A DNA stretch of 28,350 bases from Pseudomonadota bacterium (lineage in GTDB: Bacteria; Pseudomonadota; Alphaproteobacteria; Rhizobiales; Devosiaceae). A program made the position numbers and the translations under genes. Location of the stretch: positions 1 through 28,350 of the forward strand of contig JAEYTN010000314.1 of assembly GCA_023433985.1 (NCBI GenBank), read 5' to 3'. The notes under the pieces were generated by a model. That model was given only the letters and a program-made list of their open reading frames with translations, was not told the origin of the DNA and did no database searches. Of the stretch, positions 15,582 through 21,614 are shown in pieces (position 1 is the stretch's first letter; each line of letters opens with the position of its first letter).

Positions 15582-16186
15582 GTGCAAGTGCAATCTGCCG
15601 CGTACTCCCGGCACGATCCCGAGGGGATCTCGTCAGCGACGTAAGCCATGTCCGTAAACCAACAACCCAGTCGGCTGACCCGGGACGTCATCGTCCGGTT
15701 TCGCCACTCGGAATACCTGTTTTGCGCCTCCCCGTCAGAGAGCCTGTAGCGACGCACCTTCGTTCGCCGTTACCCAGGTACGTAACGCTATGTTTCCTCA
15801 ATGTTGACAAGAACTCTGTTTCTGCGGTTTTCCGGATCCCTGCAACACGCTCTGGCTGTCGCTCGTGTGGTGCGGCGTCGCAGGGCATTCTGGTGCGTCA
15901 CGCAGGGCAGCAATACCCTCTGCTGGAGCAGGGAGCGCGCTGGGACCGACGGTGGCTCGCATGGCGAGCGAGCTGACATTCAAATGTCGGCGGCGCGGCA
16001 TAGCCAGTCTGGGCGACCAGGACGCCATCTCCAGATAGATCCTCGCATAGCGGGAAGGAGGTCGGCTGCCGCCGCAACCTCATGTTGCCGCCCGTCTAAT
16101 AGCCCCGCAGCCTCCTGCTTGCCGCCAACGGTTCAACCGTCCCGCCCACAGCCGATCTGGCCAAGGTCCCACTTGAGCCCTTGCAA

Positions 16187-16209
16187 AGCACCAACCCTCG
16201 CTTGGTGCT
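16187..16209 (+). other. perfect 8-bp hairpin upstream of the orphan gene array
   Basis: AGCACCAA and TTGGTGCT pair perfectly around the loop CCCTCGC. No T-run follows, so it is not a typical intrinsic terminator. It lies 27 bp before the left copy of the direct repeat. Confidence 0.4.
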
Positions 16210-16235
16210 ATAGGCCCATTTAGCCCTCGGATCCC

Positions 16236-16268
16236 ATCTTCTGCACTCCGTCCGACCGCTGGCTATAA
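16236..16268 (+). repeat. left copy of the 33-bp direct repeat bracketing the array
   Basis: The first 17 bases, ATCTTCTGCACTCCGTC, are identical to 25499-25515 in the same orientation. The next 16 match at 10 positions, giving 27 of 33 overall. This copy sits just before the first array gene; the other lies 278 bp before the large serine recombinase. Confidence 0.6.
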
Positions 16269-16290
16269 CCTGGTCTCTAAGCAAACCAGG
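16269..16290 (+). promoter_or_regulatory. leader hairpin that pairs with the ribosome site of the 16299 gene
   Basis: CCTGGT (16269-16274) pairs perfectly with ACCAGG (16285-16290). The right arm overlaps the Shine-Dalgarno AGGAG (16288-16292) of the TTG start at 16299, so the folded leader would hide part of it. Confidence 0.45.
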
Positions 16291-16298
16291 AGCATTCA

Positions 16299-17060
16299 TT
16301 GACCATCTTTCTCGTCCCCGACTCTGACACCCAGTGGATCACCTCCCACTCCGGAGATAGTTACCCCCGTCAGGTCGTCATCGACCTTGGCCGCCCCGGC
16401 ATGCGCTACGGCATCGAGATGCGCGACCTGATCCACTGGACTGCCTACCGGCTCGATACCGGCAGCCAGGGGTTGATCACCAATCATCGCACCGCCGCTG
16501 TTCTGCGGAACATCGCCGAGGAGTTCTATCCTTACATCGACGACGAGGCGGGCTACCTTGCCGAGGAGATCGAGGACGCCGGCGGCGAGTGCGATACTGA
16601 CTTTGAGGATCCGACCGTTCCGAGCGTCGACCGCCGCCTCCTTGGCCTCGAGGACGGTATGGCAAAGGTGGACTACACCTTCGTTGAGACCCTCTTGGGT
16701 GACCAGGAGCCGCACCCTATTCTGCAGCACAACGCTGCGACGACCATCGACTTTGAGTTCCCTAGCGCGGCGGTCCAGAAGTTCGGAATTCGGGGCATTC
16801 GCGTCTGCGTGCTCGATCTGGTCGGCTGGCTCACGGAGGGGGCCATCCGGTCAGCACTCGCGTTCAAGGAGAATCAGGACACCTGGCTTGATGAACTCGA
16901 GGCTGCGGGACTTCGCGCTAAGGCAGCCGGCCACCGGTATCGAACCGACCGGGTGCGGTGGTTCACCGAACGGCGGTCCACCTCCTCGTCGCCCGGGGTG
17001 CATGCCCCGTCTGCGGCGGAGCAGGACCGCATGCTCATGGAACTCTCAGCGCTGATCTAG
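16299..17060 (+). CDS. unrecognised 253-residue protein, first gene of the array
   Basis: The start is TTG with a good Shine-Dalgarno (AGGAG, 6 nt). The N-terminal half (MTIFLVPDSDTQWITSH, QVVIDLGRPGMRYGIEMRDL) is mixed α/β. The middle is very acidic (DDEAGYLAEEIEDAGGECDTDFEDP), and the C-terminal third is helical and basic (AKAAGHRYRTDRVRWFTERR) with a disordered Ser/Pro segment. There is no signal peptide or transmembrane helix, so it is probably cytoplasmic. I do not recognise the family or any catalytic motif. It appears monocistronic: a leader hairpin covers its ribosome site and a stem-loop follows 25 bp after the stop. Confidence 0.65.
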   Translation: MTIFLVPDSDTQWITSHSGDSYPRQVVIDLGRPGMRYGIEMRDLIHWTAYRLDTGSQGLITNHRTAAVLRNIAEEFYPYIDDEAGYLAEEIEDAGGECDTDFEDPTVPSVDRRLLGLEDGMAKVDYTFVETLLGDQEPHPILQHNAATTIDFEFPSAAVQKFGIRGIRVCVLDLVGWLTEGAIRSALAFKENQDTWLDELEAAGLRAKAAGHRYRTDRVRWFTERRSTSSSPGVHAPSAAEQDRMLMELSALI

Positions 17061-17085
17061 AGGGCACTTAGGGTAGAGCATCGCT

Positions 17086-17112
17086 AGGTCTCGCCGCTAG
17101 TTGGCGAGACCT
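17086..17112 (+). terminator. perfect 10-bp stem-loop after the 16299 gene
   Basis: AGGTCTCGCC and GGCGAGACCT pair around a 7-nt loop. The downstream sequence (GTCTGACTGTC) is not a clean T-run, so termination efficiency is uncertain; it may be a 3'-end stabiliser. Confidence 0.55.
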
Positions 17113-17150
17113 GTCTGACTGTCTCCACCCCCACTCGGCCCGCCACCATA

Positions 17151-17188
17151 CAATAACACTTGACACATAACACATAACGTGTTATTGT
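17151..17188 (+). promoter_or_regulatory. sigma70-type promoter embedded in three operator half-sites
   Basis: TTGACA (17160-17165), a 17-bp spacer and TATTGT (17183-17188) form a near-consensus promoter 24 bp before the next gene. The same DNA holds CAATAACAC (17151-17159), ATAACAC (17167-17173) and the inverted GTGTTATTG (17179-17187). The first and third are exact reverse complements; the second and third form ATAACAC-N5-GTGTTAT. A repressor binding these would cover the promoter completely. Confidence 0.7.
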
Positions 17189-17211
17189 TATTTCACACTG
17201 AGGAATACGTG

Positions 17212-17700
17212 ATGGCAAAGACCGCAGCAGAAATTCAAAAGGCCTACCGGCAACGGAAGAAGGCAGCGCTGTCCCGGGCGCAGGATCAGTCGATGGAGTT
17301 CGCCGATCGTTCGGTGGCAGAGTACCATTCTGGTTCGCCCTTTGGGTTTGAGGAAAGCTTCGACGCCTTCGGCGTGCCTCTGCACACGTTGTCGTGGCTG
17401 GATCCCGTTCAGCGTTTTTATTCGGACGGTGTGGGCGACAAGACCATGTCCGCGATTGAGAGGCTCGAGGGACTCGCGGGTTGCTTCCATGACGCTGCGA
17501 TCGAGCTCGCCACCTTCATCAATGGCTATAAGGTCGCCGAGGCGGAGAGGGTTCGCAGCGAGCTTGTGGGGGCGAAATACGAAACGCCAGCGGAGCAGAG
17601 AGCGGCAATCGACAAGATTGCGAGGATCGATGCTGTGATCAAGTCACTATCGAGACGCCAGCGGGTCAACCTGCCGGTCATAGGAACCAACGTCGCGTAA
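17212..17700 (+). CDS. unrecognised 162-residue protein with basic N-terminus
   Basis: ATG with a good ribosome site (GAGGA, 7 nt). The N-terminus MAKTAAEIQKAYRQRKKAA is a basic amphipathic helix often seen in small plasmid and island proteins and could bind nucleic acid. The middle (about 35-75) is aromatic-rich (FGFEESFDAF, WLDPVQRFYSDG). The C-terminal half is helical, with a coiled-coil-like stretch (ERVRSELVGAKYETPAEQRAAIDKIARIDAVIKSL). No known family is recognised. It has its own strong, operator-covered promoter and a perfect intrinsic terminator, so it is a self-contained unit. Autoregulation is possible but not shown. Confidence 0.7.
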   Translation: MAKTAAEIQKAYRQRKKAALSRAQDQSMEFADRSVAEYHSGSPFGFEESFDAFGVPLHTLSWLDPVQRFYSDGVGDKTMSAIERLEGLAGCFHDAAIELATFINGYKVAEAERVRSELVGAKYETPAEQRAAIDKIARIDAVIKSLSRRQRVNLPVIGTNVA

Positions 17701-17726
17701 GAAGACGCGCGGTTGTTGCCTGTGGG

Positions 17727-17755
17727 CGCCGGTCGAGAGACCGGCGTTCTTTTTT
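17727..17755 (+). terminator. intrinsic terminator
   Basis: CGCCGGTC-GAGA-GACCGGCG forms a perfect 8-bp stem with a GNRA tetraloop, followed by TTCTTTTTT. It lies 26 bp after the stop of the 17212 gene. Confidence 0.9.
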
Positions 17756-17775
17756 GCCTGATCAACAAACCCATT

Positions 17776-17808
17776 TGGCTCGCCTTTCGCGAGGGCGGCG
17801 AAGCCATG
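17776..17808 (+). promoter_or_regulatory. leader stem-loop of the 17846 gene, with shared 16-bp motif
   Basis: TTGGCTCGCC pairs imperfectly with GGCGAAGCC, with an inner CTCGC/GCGAG helix. The right half contains GGGCGGCGAAGCCATG (17793-17808), found again at 18978-18993 before the 19023 gene. Both are followed 37 and 29 nt later by a start with an AAGGAC ribosome site. Confidence 0.5.
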
Positions 17809-17845
17809 TCCAAAGCGATACCCCACACACACAAAGGACGTTTGA

Positions 17846-18241
17846 ATGAACACCACCGCCATCAACCCCGGCGACCGGCTGCTGACTGAGTCAGAACTCT
17901 ACCTCCACTACACCCACATGACCGTCGAGAAGTCGTGTAACGTCGGCGCCATCGAGAGCTACGTGCCCGATGACCTCCTCGATCAGGGGCAGACCTGCGC
18001 CGCACACGAGTTCACGCAGTCGGCGAGGGCTTCGCTGGAGGGCACGGACCGGCCTCAGGATGAGCTCTACCAGTTGGTCGACGACCTTCAGAACTTGACT
18101 GAGGCGTTTCGCACGGTGTGGAACGACTTCAGCGCCCTGAAGCTTCGGTCGGAAACCAGGATTCTCCCCGAACCCGAGGAGAATGCACCGGATGAGATCT
18201 GGGACGGCTACGAGGCGAGTGTCCGCTACCGGATGCCGTAG
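17846..18241 (+). CDS. small acidic protein, member 1 of a tandem orphan family
   Basis: 131 residues, ATG with ribosome site AAGGAC (7 nt). After MNTTAINPGDRL comes LTESELYLHYTHMTVE, a central polar part, then SLEGTDRPQDELYQLVDDLQNLTEAFRTVWNDF and an acidic tail (LPEPEENAPDEIW). The proteins at 18486 and 19023 share the order LT/MT-x2-E/D-L/I-Y/F near the start and L-x3-D-x-P-x3-L/F-x4-D-x-L/V…F later, so I infer three divergent paralogues. It is acidic and helical with no membrane segment and no known domain. It is preceded by a stem-loop leader and followed by a strong hairpin. Confidence 0.65.
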   Translation: MNTTAINPGDRLLTESELYLHYTHMTVEKSCNVGAIESYVPDDLLDQGQTCAAHEFTQSARASLEGTDRPQDELYQLVDDLQNLTEAFRTVWNDFSALKLRSETRILPEPEENAPDEIWDGYEASVRYRMP

Positions 18242-18254
18242 TAGGTCGGGACTT

Positions 18255-18279
18255 GGGCGCCGGCTAACAGCCGGTGCCC
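18255..18279 (+). terminator. strong stem-loop after the 17846 gene
   Basis: GGGCGCCGGCT and AGCCGGTGCCC form an 11-bp stem (one G-T wobble) with an AAC loop, 13 bp after the stop. No T-run follows. Confidence 0.5.
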
Positions 18280-18437
18280 TCCAACTGTCGCCTGCACCTA
18301 GCTCGCCCAGGCCTATCCTAGGTGCGCACGGCGATGTCTCACAGCGCCAGCTCGAGAAGAACCATGCTCGATGAAACCTTGAACCACCCGGCTATTCAAC
18401 GCGGAAGCCAGAGAACGATGTCGGGATAGCCGCGCTG

Positions 18438-18454
18438 GCGGCGCCTGGCGCCGC
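18438..18454 (+). promoter_or_regulatory. GC palindrome in the leader of the 18486 gene
   Basis: GCGGCGCC-T-GGCGCCGC is a perfect palindrome around one base, 31 bp before the start. It occupies the place of the stem-loops before the 17846 and 19023 genes but does not share their sequence. Confidence 0.4.
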
Positions 18455-18485
18455 TCCTCAACCATAGAGATTAAGTGGATTTGGA

Positions 18486-18767
18486 ATGACTACGAATGAC
18501 GAAATCGCCAGCCCGATGACTGAGCGGGAGCTTTTCGCGCAGTTCCTTGGAGATTCGATCCGTGATCTCGCCTGGAACGACGAAGACACGGTCCGCGAGG
18601 CCATGAGTGACCCCGGCGAGTTGGGCTTCGCCGAACCTATCGCTGAGTTTGTGTTGCGTGCCCTGATCAAGGTGGATCAGCCGTCTAGCGAGTTCTGGGA
18701 ACAGGTTGATGCTCTTGAGACCGTCTACGTCAAGTTCAAGAGCGCGTATGAGCACTACGAGCAGTAG
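18486..18767 (+). CDS. small acidic protein, member 2 of a tandem orphan family
   Basis: 93 residues from an ATG with a modest ribosome site. The pattern MTERELFAQFLGD… LRALIKVDQPSSEFWEQVDALETVYVKFKSAYEHYEQ aligns with the proteins at 17846 (LTESELYLHYTHM… SLEGTDRPQDELYQLVDDL) and 19023 (LTPQDIFEAYLAC… TLENDDPGTRLREHLDHV). Strongly acidic, helical, no signal or membrane segment. It lacks the C-terminal extensions of the other two, so it may be the core of the fold. Function unknown. Its 3' end overlaps a possible 42-codon membrane-peptide ORF in another frame. Confidence 0.65.
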   Translation: MTTNDEIASPMTERELFAQFLGDSIRDLAWNDEDTVREAMSDPGELGFAEPIAEFVLRALIKVDQPSSEFWEQVDALETVYVKFKSAYEHYEQ

Positions 18768-18876
18768 CGGCTGGAACGCGCGGTCCGGCTTGGTCCTGCG
18801 GGTAACACTCCTGCTGGGTGGGATGATGGCATCCGCTACCTTCATGCTCCGATTGCTAAGGGCGCGGCTCGTGTAG
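18748..18876 (+). CDS. possible 42-residue membrane peptide overlapping the 18486 gene
   Basis: The ATG lies 20 nt inside the end of the 18486 gene, in a different frame. The peptide MSTTSSSGWNARSG… continues as one hydrophobic helix (LVLRVTLLLGGMMASATFML) and ends with basic RLLRARLV. Polar N-terminus, single helix and positive tail are the make-up of many type-I toxin-like or small membrane peptides. The ribosome site is weak (AAGAGCG); expression would rely on coupling to the upstream gene. It could also be chance. Confidence 0.3.
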   Translation: MSTTSSSGWNARSGLVLRVTLLLGGMMASATFMLRLLRARLV

Positions 18877-18960
18877 CCGAGTAGCACGACAACGAACCGC
18901 AGACCGGGCGCGGGCAAGCGCCTCGACTGCACGGAAGAATATTAACCAGCTCCTAACCAT

Positions 18961-18995
18961 GGCATGGCCTCGCACAGGGGCGGCGAAGCCATGCC
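18961..18995 (+). promoter_or_regulatory. leader stem-loop of the 19023 gene, with shared 16-bp motif
   Basis: GGCATGGCCTCGC (18961-18973) pairs with GCGAAGCCATGCC (18983-18995) with one mismatch. The right side contains GGGCGGCGAAGCCATG, identical to 17793-17808 before the paralogous gene. Confidence 0.55.
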
Positions 18996-19022
18996 TTGCA
19001 TCACAGCCCGAAGGACCAAGAC

Positions 19023-19370
19023 ATGTTGCACGTCAATCCCATGCTCATCCCCGTCGCGCTGACGCCGCAGGACATTTTCGAGGCCTACCTTGCCTGTTCG
19101 GAAGACTGGCTCGAAGGAAACACCCCGACCTTCGAGGTTTCGAACGGGCCGAGCCCGTATTCGGATGCCCAGGATCTCATCGACGCGATCCTCTGCGACA
19201 CGCTGGAAAACGACGACCCCGGCACGCGCCTCAGGGAACACCTCGACCATGTTCGCGGCAGCCTGAGGGTGCTTGTGGCCTTGGTGAACGGCTTCGACAA
19301 CTTCGAGGTCGGTGCGCTGGCGATCCTCAGCAGGCTCAACAACCTCGATAGCGCTGAGCTGAATGCCTAG
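19023..19370 (+). CDS. small acidic protein, member 3 of a tandem orphan family
   Basis: 115 residues, ATG with ribosome site AAGGA (7 nt; the longer frame from 18996 lacks one). LTPQDIFEAYLACSEDW near the start and TLENDDPGTRLREHLDHVRGSL…VNGFDNF later correspond to the two upstream proteins. It is the most diverged in the middle. Acidic, helical, one or two cysteines, no membrane segment. No known family. The leader stem-loop shares 16 identical bases with that of member 1, suggesting gene and leader were duplicated together. Followed 16 bp later by another stem-loop. Confidence 0.65.
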   Translation: MLHVNPMLIPVALTPQDIFEAYLACSEDWLEGNTPTFEVSNGPSPYSDAQDLIDAILCDTLENDDPGTRLREHLDHVRGSLRVLVALVNGFDNFEVGALAILSRLNNLDSAELNA

Positions 19371-19386
19371 TGAATAGCTGCTTGTG

Positions 19387-19411
19387 GCCGGCCGCAACGA
19401 TTGCAGCCGGC
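19387..19411 (+). other. stem-loop between the 19023 and 19460 genes
   Basis: GCCGGCCGCAA and TTGCAGCCGGC pair (one mismatch) around CGA. No T-run. It could be a 3' end of the upstream mRNA or the leader of the next gene, which starts 48 bp later. Confidence 0.45.
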
Positions 19412-19459
19412 TGCCCAAGCTTGTGATGAGCCATACCACCCGCATCCCGGAGAACGCCT

Positions 19460-20266
19460 ATGTGGGACACGTCCCAGCCTGCCTGCATTGTTCGTGCCGA
19501 GGAGAACGCAAAGCTCATGAGCGTGCTCCCCCAGAAGCTCATCGACTTAGAGTCCCGGCGGTCGAGGCTCCGGTGGCATGGCTACCAGTTCTTGAGCCCG
19601 CTCGAATGCACCAGGCAGTTCGCAGCCCACTACCGCTCACAGTTCGCATCGACCTTCTATGGCGCCTGCGACTTCGATCCCGAGATCGGTACTCCCGAGT
19701 TTGAGACGCTGTGGGAGATGCGGCTGGCCGCGGATGAATGCTCCTACATGTCGTACCGCATGTATCTCGAGATTGCATTCCATCTGTTTCGCAAGAAGGA
19801 CCCGGAACCCTTTCGCCGGCCGCACATGTTCTTTGCAAACCGTCAGGATAAGCCGTCCTGGATTAAGCAGGTGAAGAAGCAGGAGTTGTGGGACTGGGAC
19901 GTCTCGAAGGTCGCCGAGATGGGCGAGTTTCAGCGTTTCAGCTACGCGGGGCTTCCTGCACAGGACAAATTCAGGAACTGGATCTCGAACAAGGCGAAGT
20001 CGCGTGGATGGCGTTGGACCGCTGAGCGGTACGTCCTGCAGTCGCCGGTCTGGTCGCCGGCGGAGTTGGTGGCTGGCCTGGCGGGAAACGAGCGTTCGGA
20101 GGCGGTCTCCCAGATGAAGGCCATCCGCAACCCGATCGTCAGGGTGGCGGAGAAGGTGGGGCCTGAGGCCCTTATCCAGACGTGCTTTGCTTGGCCGCGC
20201 TCGCGAGCTCAAGCCGAGAGGTGTGCTGTTTGCCCGCAGGAAGCCGCCTGTTCGGTTGTCTTGTGA
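19460..20266 (+). CDS. unrecognised 268-residue protein with C-terminal cysteines
   Basis: ATG with ribosome site GGAG (8 nt). The sequence is rich in aromatic and charged residues (LRWHGYQFLSPLECTRQFAAHYR, SYMSYRMYLEIAFHLFRKKDPEPF, KQVKKQELWDWDVSKVAEMGEF, RGWRWTAERYVLQSPVWSPAELV), suggesting a folded, possibly nucleic-acid-binding, cytoplasmic protein. The C-terminus has clustered cysteines (TCFAWP…RCAVCPQEAAC) that could bind zinc. No catalytic motif or family is recognised. It is flanked by stem-loops on both sides in the manner of the other array genes. Confidence 0.65.
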   Translation: MWDTSQPACIVRAEENAKLMSVLPQKLIDLESRRSRLRWHGYQFLSPLECTRQFAAHYRSQFASTFYGACDFDPEIGTPEFETLWEMRLAADECSYMSYRMYLEIAFHLFRKKDPEPFRRPHMFFANRQDKPSWIKQVKKQELWDWDVSKVAEMGEFQRFSYAGLPAQDKFRNWISNKAKSRGWRWTAERYVLQSPVWSPAELVAGLAGNERSEAVSQMKAIRNPIVRVAEKVGPEALIQTCFAWPRSRAQAERCAVCPQEAACSVVL

Positions 20267-20287
20267 AGCGATAGTTGCCTAGCCTAC

Positions 20288-20320
20288 GATATCTAGCTCC
20301 AGCCTCTGGTATAGGATATC
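20288..20320 (+). promoter_or_regulatory. imperfect dyad upstream of the hip module (candidate operator)
   Basis: GATATCTAGCTCCAG (20288-20302) and CTGGTATAGGATATC (20306-20320) are inverted copies that agree in GATATC and CCAG and differ in the five bases between. It lies about 46 bp upstream of the promoter-like TTGCTT and could be bound by the XRE-HTH protein encoded downstream. Confidence 0.4.
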
Positions 20321-20365
20321 ACAGCTTCTCCTGTGCGGCGGATTCGTAGAAAAAGAAGCTACAGC

Positions 20366-20395
20366 TTGCTTTTTATGATCGGATGGTCATATAGT
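20366..20395 (+). promoter_or_regulatory. candidate promoter of the hip module
   Basis: TTGCTT (20366-20371) and TATAGT (20390-20395) with an 18-bp spacer, in a locally AT-rich stretch, a few bases before the short leader ORF at 20401. Confidence 0.45.
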
Positions 20396-20400
20396 AAACT

Positions 20401-20454
20401 ATGGCGCGATACGTGGCGCGTCGTATGCTCAGGAGCGGAGATAGAAAGCCATAG
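20401..20454 (+). CDS. possible 17-residue leader peptide overlapping the hipA start
   Basis: ATG at 20401 opens a 17-codon ORF encoding a strongly basic peptide (MARYVARRMLRSGDRKP). Its stop TAG overlaps the ATA at which the HipA frame opens (ATAG). Such an overlap would allow terminating ribosomes to reinitiate on the unusual start. The ribosome site is weak, so this is tentative. Confidence 0.35.
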   Translation: MARYVARRMLRSGDRKP

Positions 20455-21614
20455 CTGATCAACTGCGCACTGCACAGGTCCTGTACAAGGGGCGAGCTGC
20501 TGGGACCGTCGTTGAGACGGTCACTGGCGGAACGCGCTTTGTGTACGCGGATGAGTGGCGCCAGGACATCGCATGCTGCTTTCCCGTCGTCCGCCGAGAG
20601 CATGATTGGGCCAATGGCCTCCATCCCTTCTTCCAGCATATCGGGCCGGAGGGGTGGTTGCGGCAGGAGCAGGCCCGCGGAGCGCATATCCAAGGGGATG
20701 ACGATCTGGGCCTGCTCCTGCGCTATGGTGCGGACTGCATTGGTGCCGTGGGCATTCAACCTCTGGAGCAAGAGGCTCAAGGTGACGTCGCAGGGGCCGG
20801 GCCTAGCCCCGGTCGAACCGTCTCAGGCGTCCAGAAAAAGCTACTCGCCGTGAAGACGAAAGATGGCTACGCACCGGCTGGACCTGATGGTCCGGCGCCC
20901 TACATTGCCAAGTTCAACTCGGAGGCGATCACCACACTCGTCCAGAACGAAAATCGGTGCCTGAAGTGGACGGCTGAGCTTCTCGGCAGACGAGAGGTAA
21001 CGCAGTTTGGCTTGGGCAAGATCGCAGGTGACGTGGCCCTCATTGTCATCCGGTTCGATCGACAGGCGAATGGCGATAAACTCAGGCTTGAAGACTTCGC
21101 ACAGATCCTCCAACAGCCGCGCGGCAACGACTACAACGGGAAATACCAGTCGTCCTACGAGGCAATCGCGGAAGGCATCCAGAAGCACTCGGCACGACCG
21201 ATTATCGATCTGCAGCGCTTCTACGAGCGTTTGATCACCTTCGCGCTAATCGGCAACTGCGACGCCCACCTCAAGAACTTCTCCCTCCTGGAGCAGCCCG
21301 AGGGGTTGAGGCTTTCGCCGACCTACGACGTGCTGAGTACTGCCGTGTACCCCACTTTCGAGCGCGTCTTCGGGCTCACTATAGACGGCAAGCGCCGCAA
21401 CCTGGACCAACTCGATGGAAAGCTGCTGAAGAGCTTCGGCAGGTCAATCGGGATCAAGGAGCCTGCGATCGAGCAGACCTTCCGGAAGCTGAAGCGCCAA
21501 GTCCCAAAGGCCGCGGTCCATATCCGGCCGCCGGAAGCCGAGGCTCCCGATGGTTTGGTCAACCGCATCGCAGAGATTGTGAGCAACCAATGCGTGAGAA
21601 TTCTGGGGGACTGA
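20451..21614 (+). CDS. hipA: HipA-like serine/threonine kinase, apparent ATA start
   Basis: 387 residues if read from ATA at 20451. The N-terminal HipA β-subdomain is visible (QVLYKGRAAGTVVE, WANGLHPFFQHIGPEGWL). Kinase features are intact: the glycine loop VSGVQKKLLAVK, YIAKFNSE, VIRFDR, the catalytic loop GNCDAHLKNFSLL (Asp271) and LSPTYDVLS. HipA kinases phosphorylate translation targets (glutamyl-tRNA synthetase for E. coli HipA) and act as toxins. An in-frame TAG lies 9 nt upstream, and no ATG, GTG or TTG occurs before GTG at 20541; starting there would remove 30 residues of the conserved N-terminus. ATA (possibly a mutated ATG, since ATGGCTGATCAACTG would be a normal start) has a GGAG 10 nt upstream; CTG at 20463 is another option. 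The gene overlaps the downstream XRE gene by 25 bp. Confidence 0.85.
   Translation: MADQLRTAQVLYKGRAAGTVVETVTGGTRFVYADEWRQDIACCFPVVRREHDWANGLHPFFQHIGPEGWLRQEQARGAHIQGDDDLGLLLRYGADCIGAVGIQPLEQEAQGDVAGAGPSPGRTVSGVQKKLLAVKTKDGYAPAGPDGPAPYIAKFNSEAITTLVQNENRCLKWTAELLGRREVTQFGLGKIAGDVALIVIRFDRQANGDKLRLEDFAQILQQPRGNDYNGKYQSSYEAIAEGIQKHSARPIIDLQRFYERLITFALIGNCDAHLKNFSLLEQPEGLRLSPTYDVLSTAVYPTFERVFGLTIDGKRRNLDQLDGKLLKSFGRSIGIKEPAIEQTFRKLKRQVPKAAVHIRPPEAEAPDGLVNRIAEIVSNQCVRILGD

Larger units (their letters stand above)
15582..16298. other. 717-bp stretch without a convincing gene
   Basis: Open frames here lack ribosome sites and have Arg/Cys/Ser-rich translations. The stretch contains a TTGACA-like hexamer near 15802 without a good -10, the hairpin at 16187-16209, the left copy of the 33-bp direct repeat at 16236, and the leader hairpin of the next gene. 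It may be decayed coding DNA or a boundary between two acquisitions. Confidence 0.5.

Noticed and set aside
15554..15976. A 140-codon open frame in the gap before the array
   Set aside because: Starts inside the small membrane-protein gene, lacks a ribosome site, and is rich in Arg, Ser and Cys without pattern.
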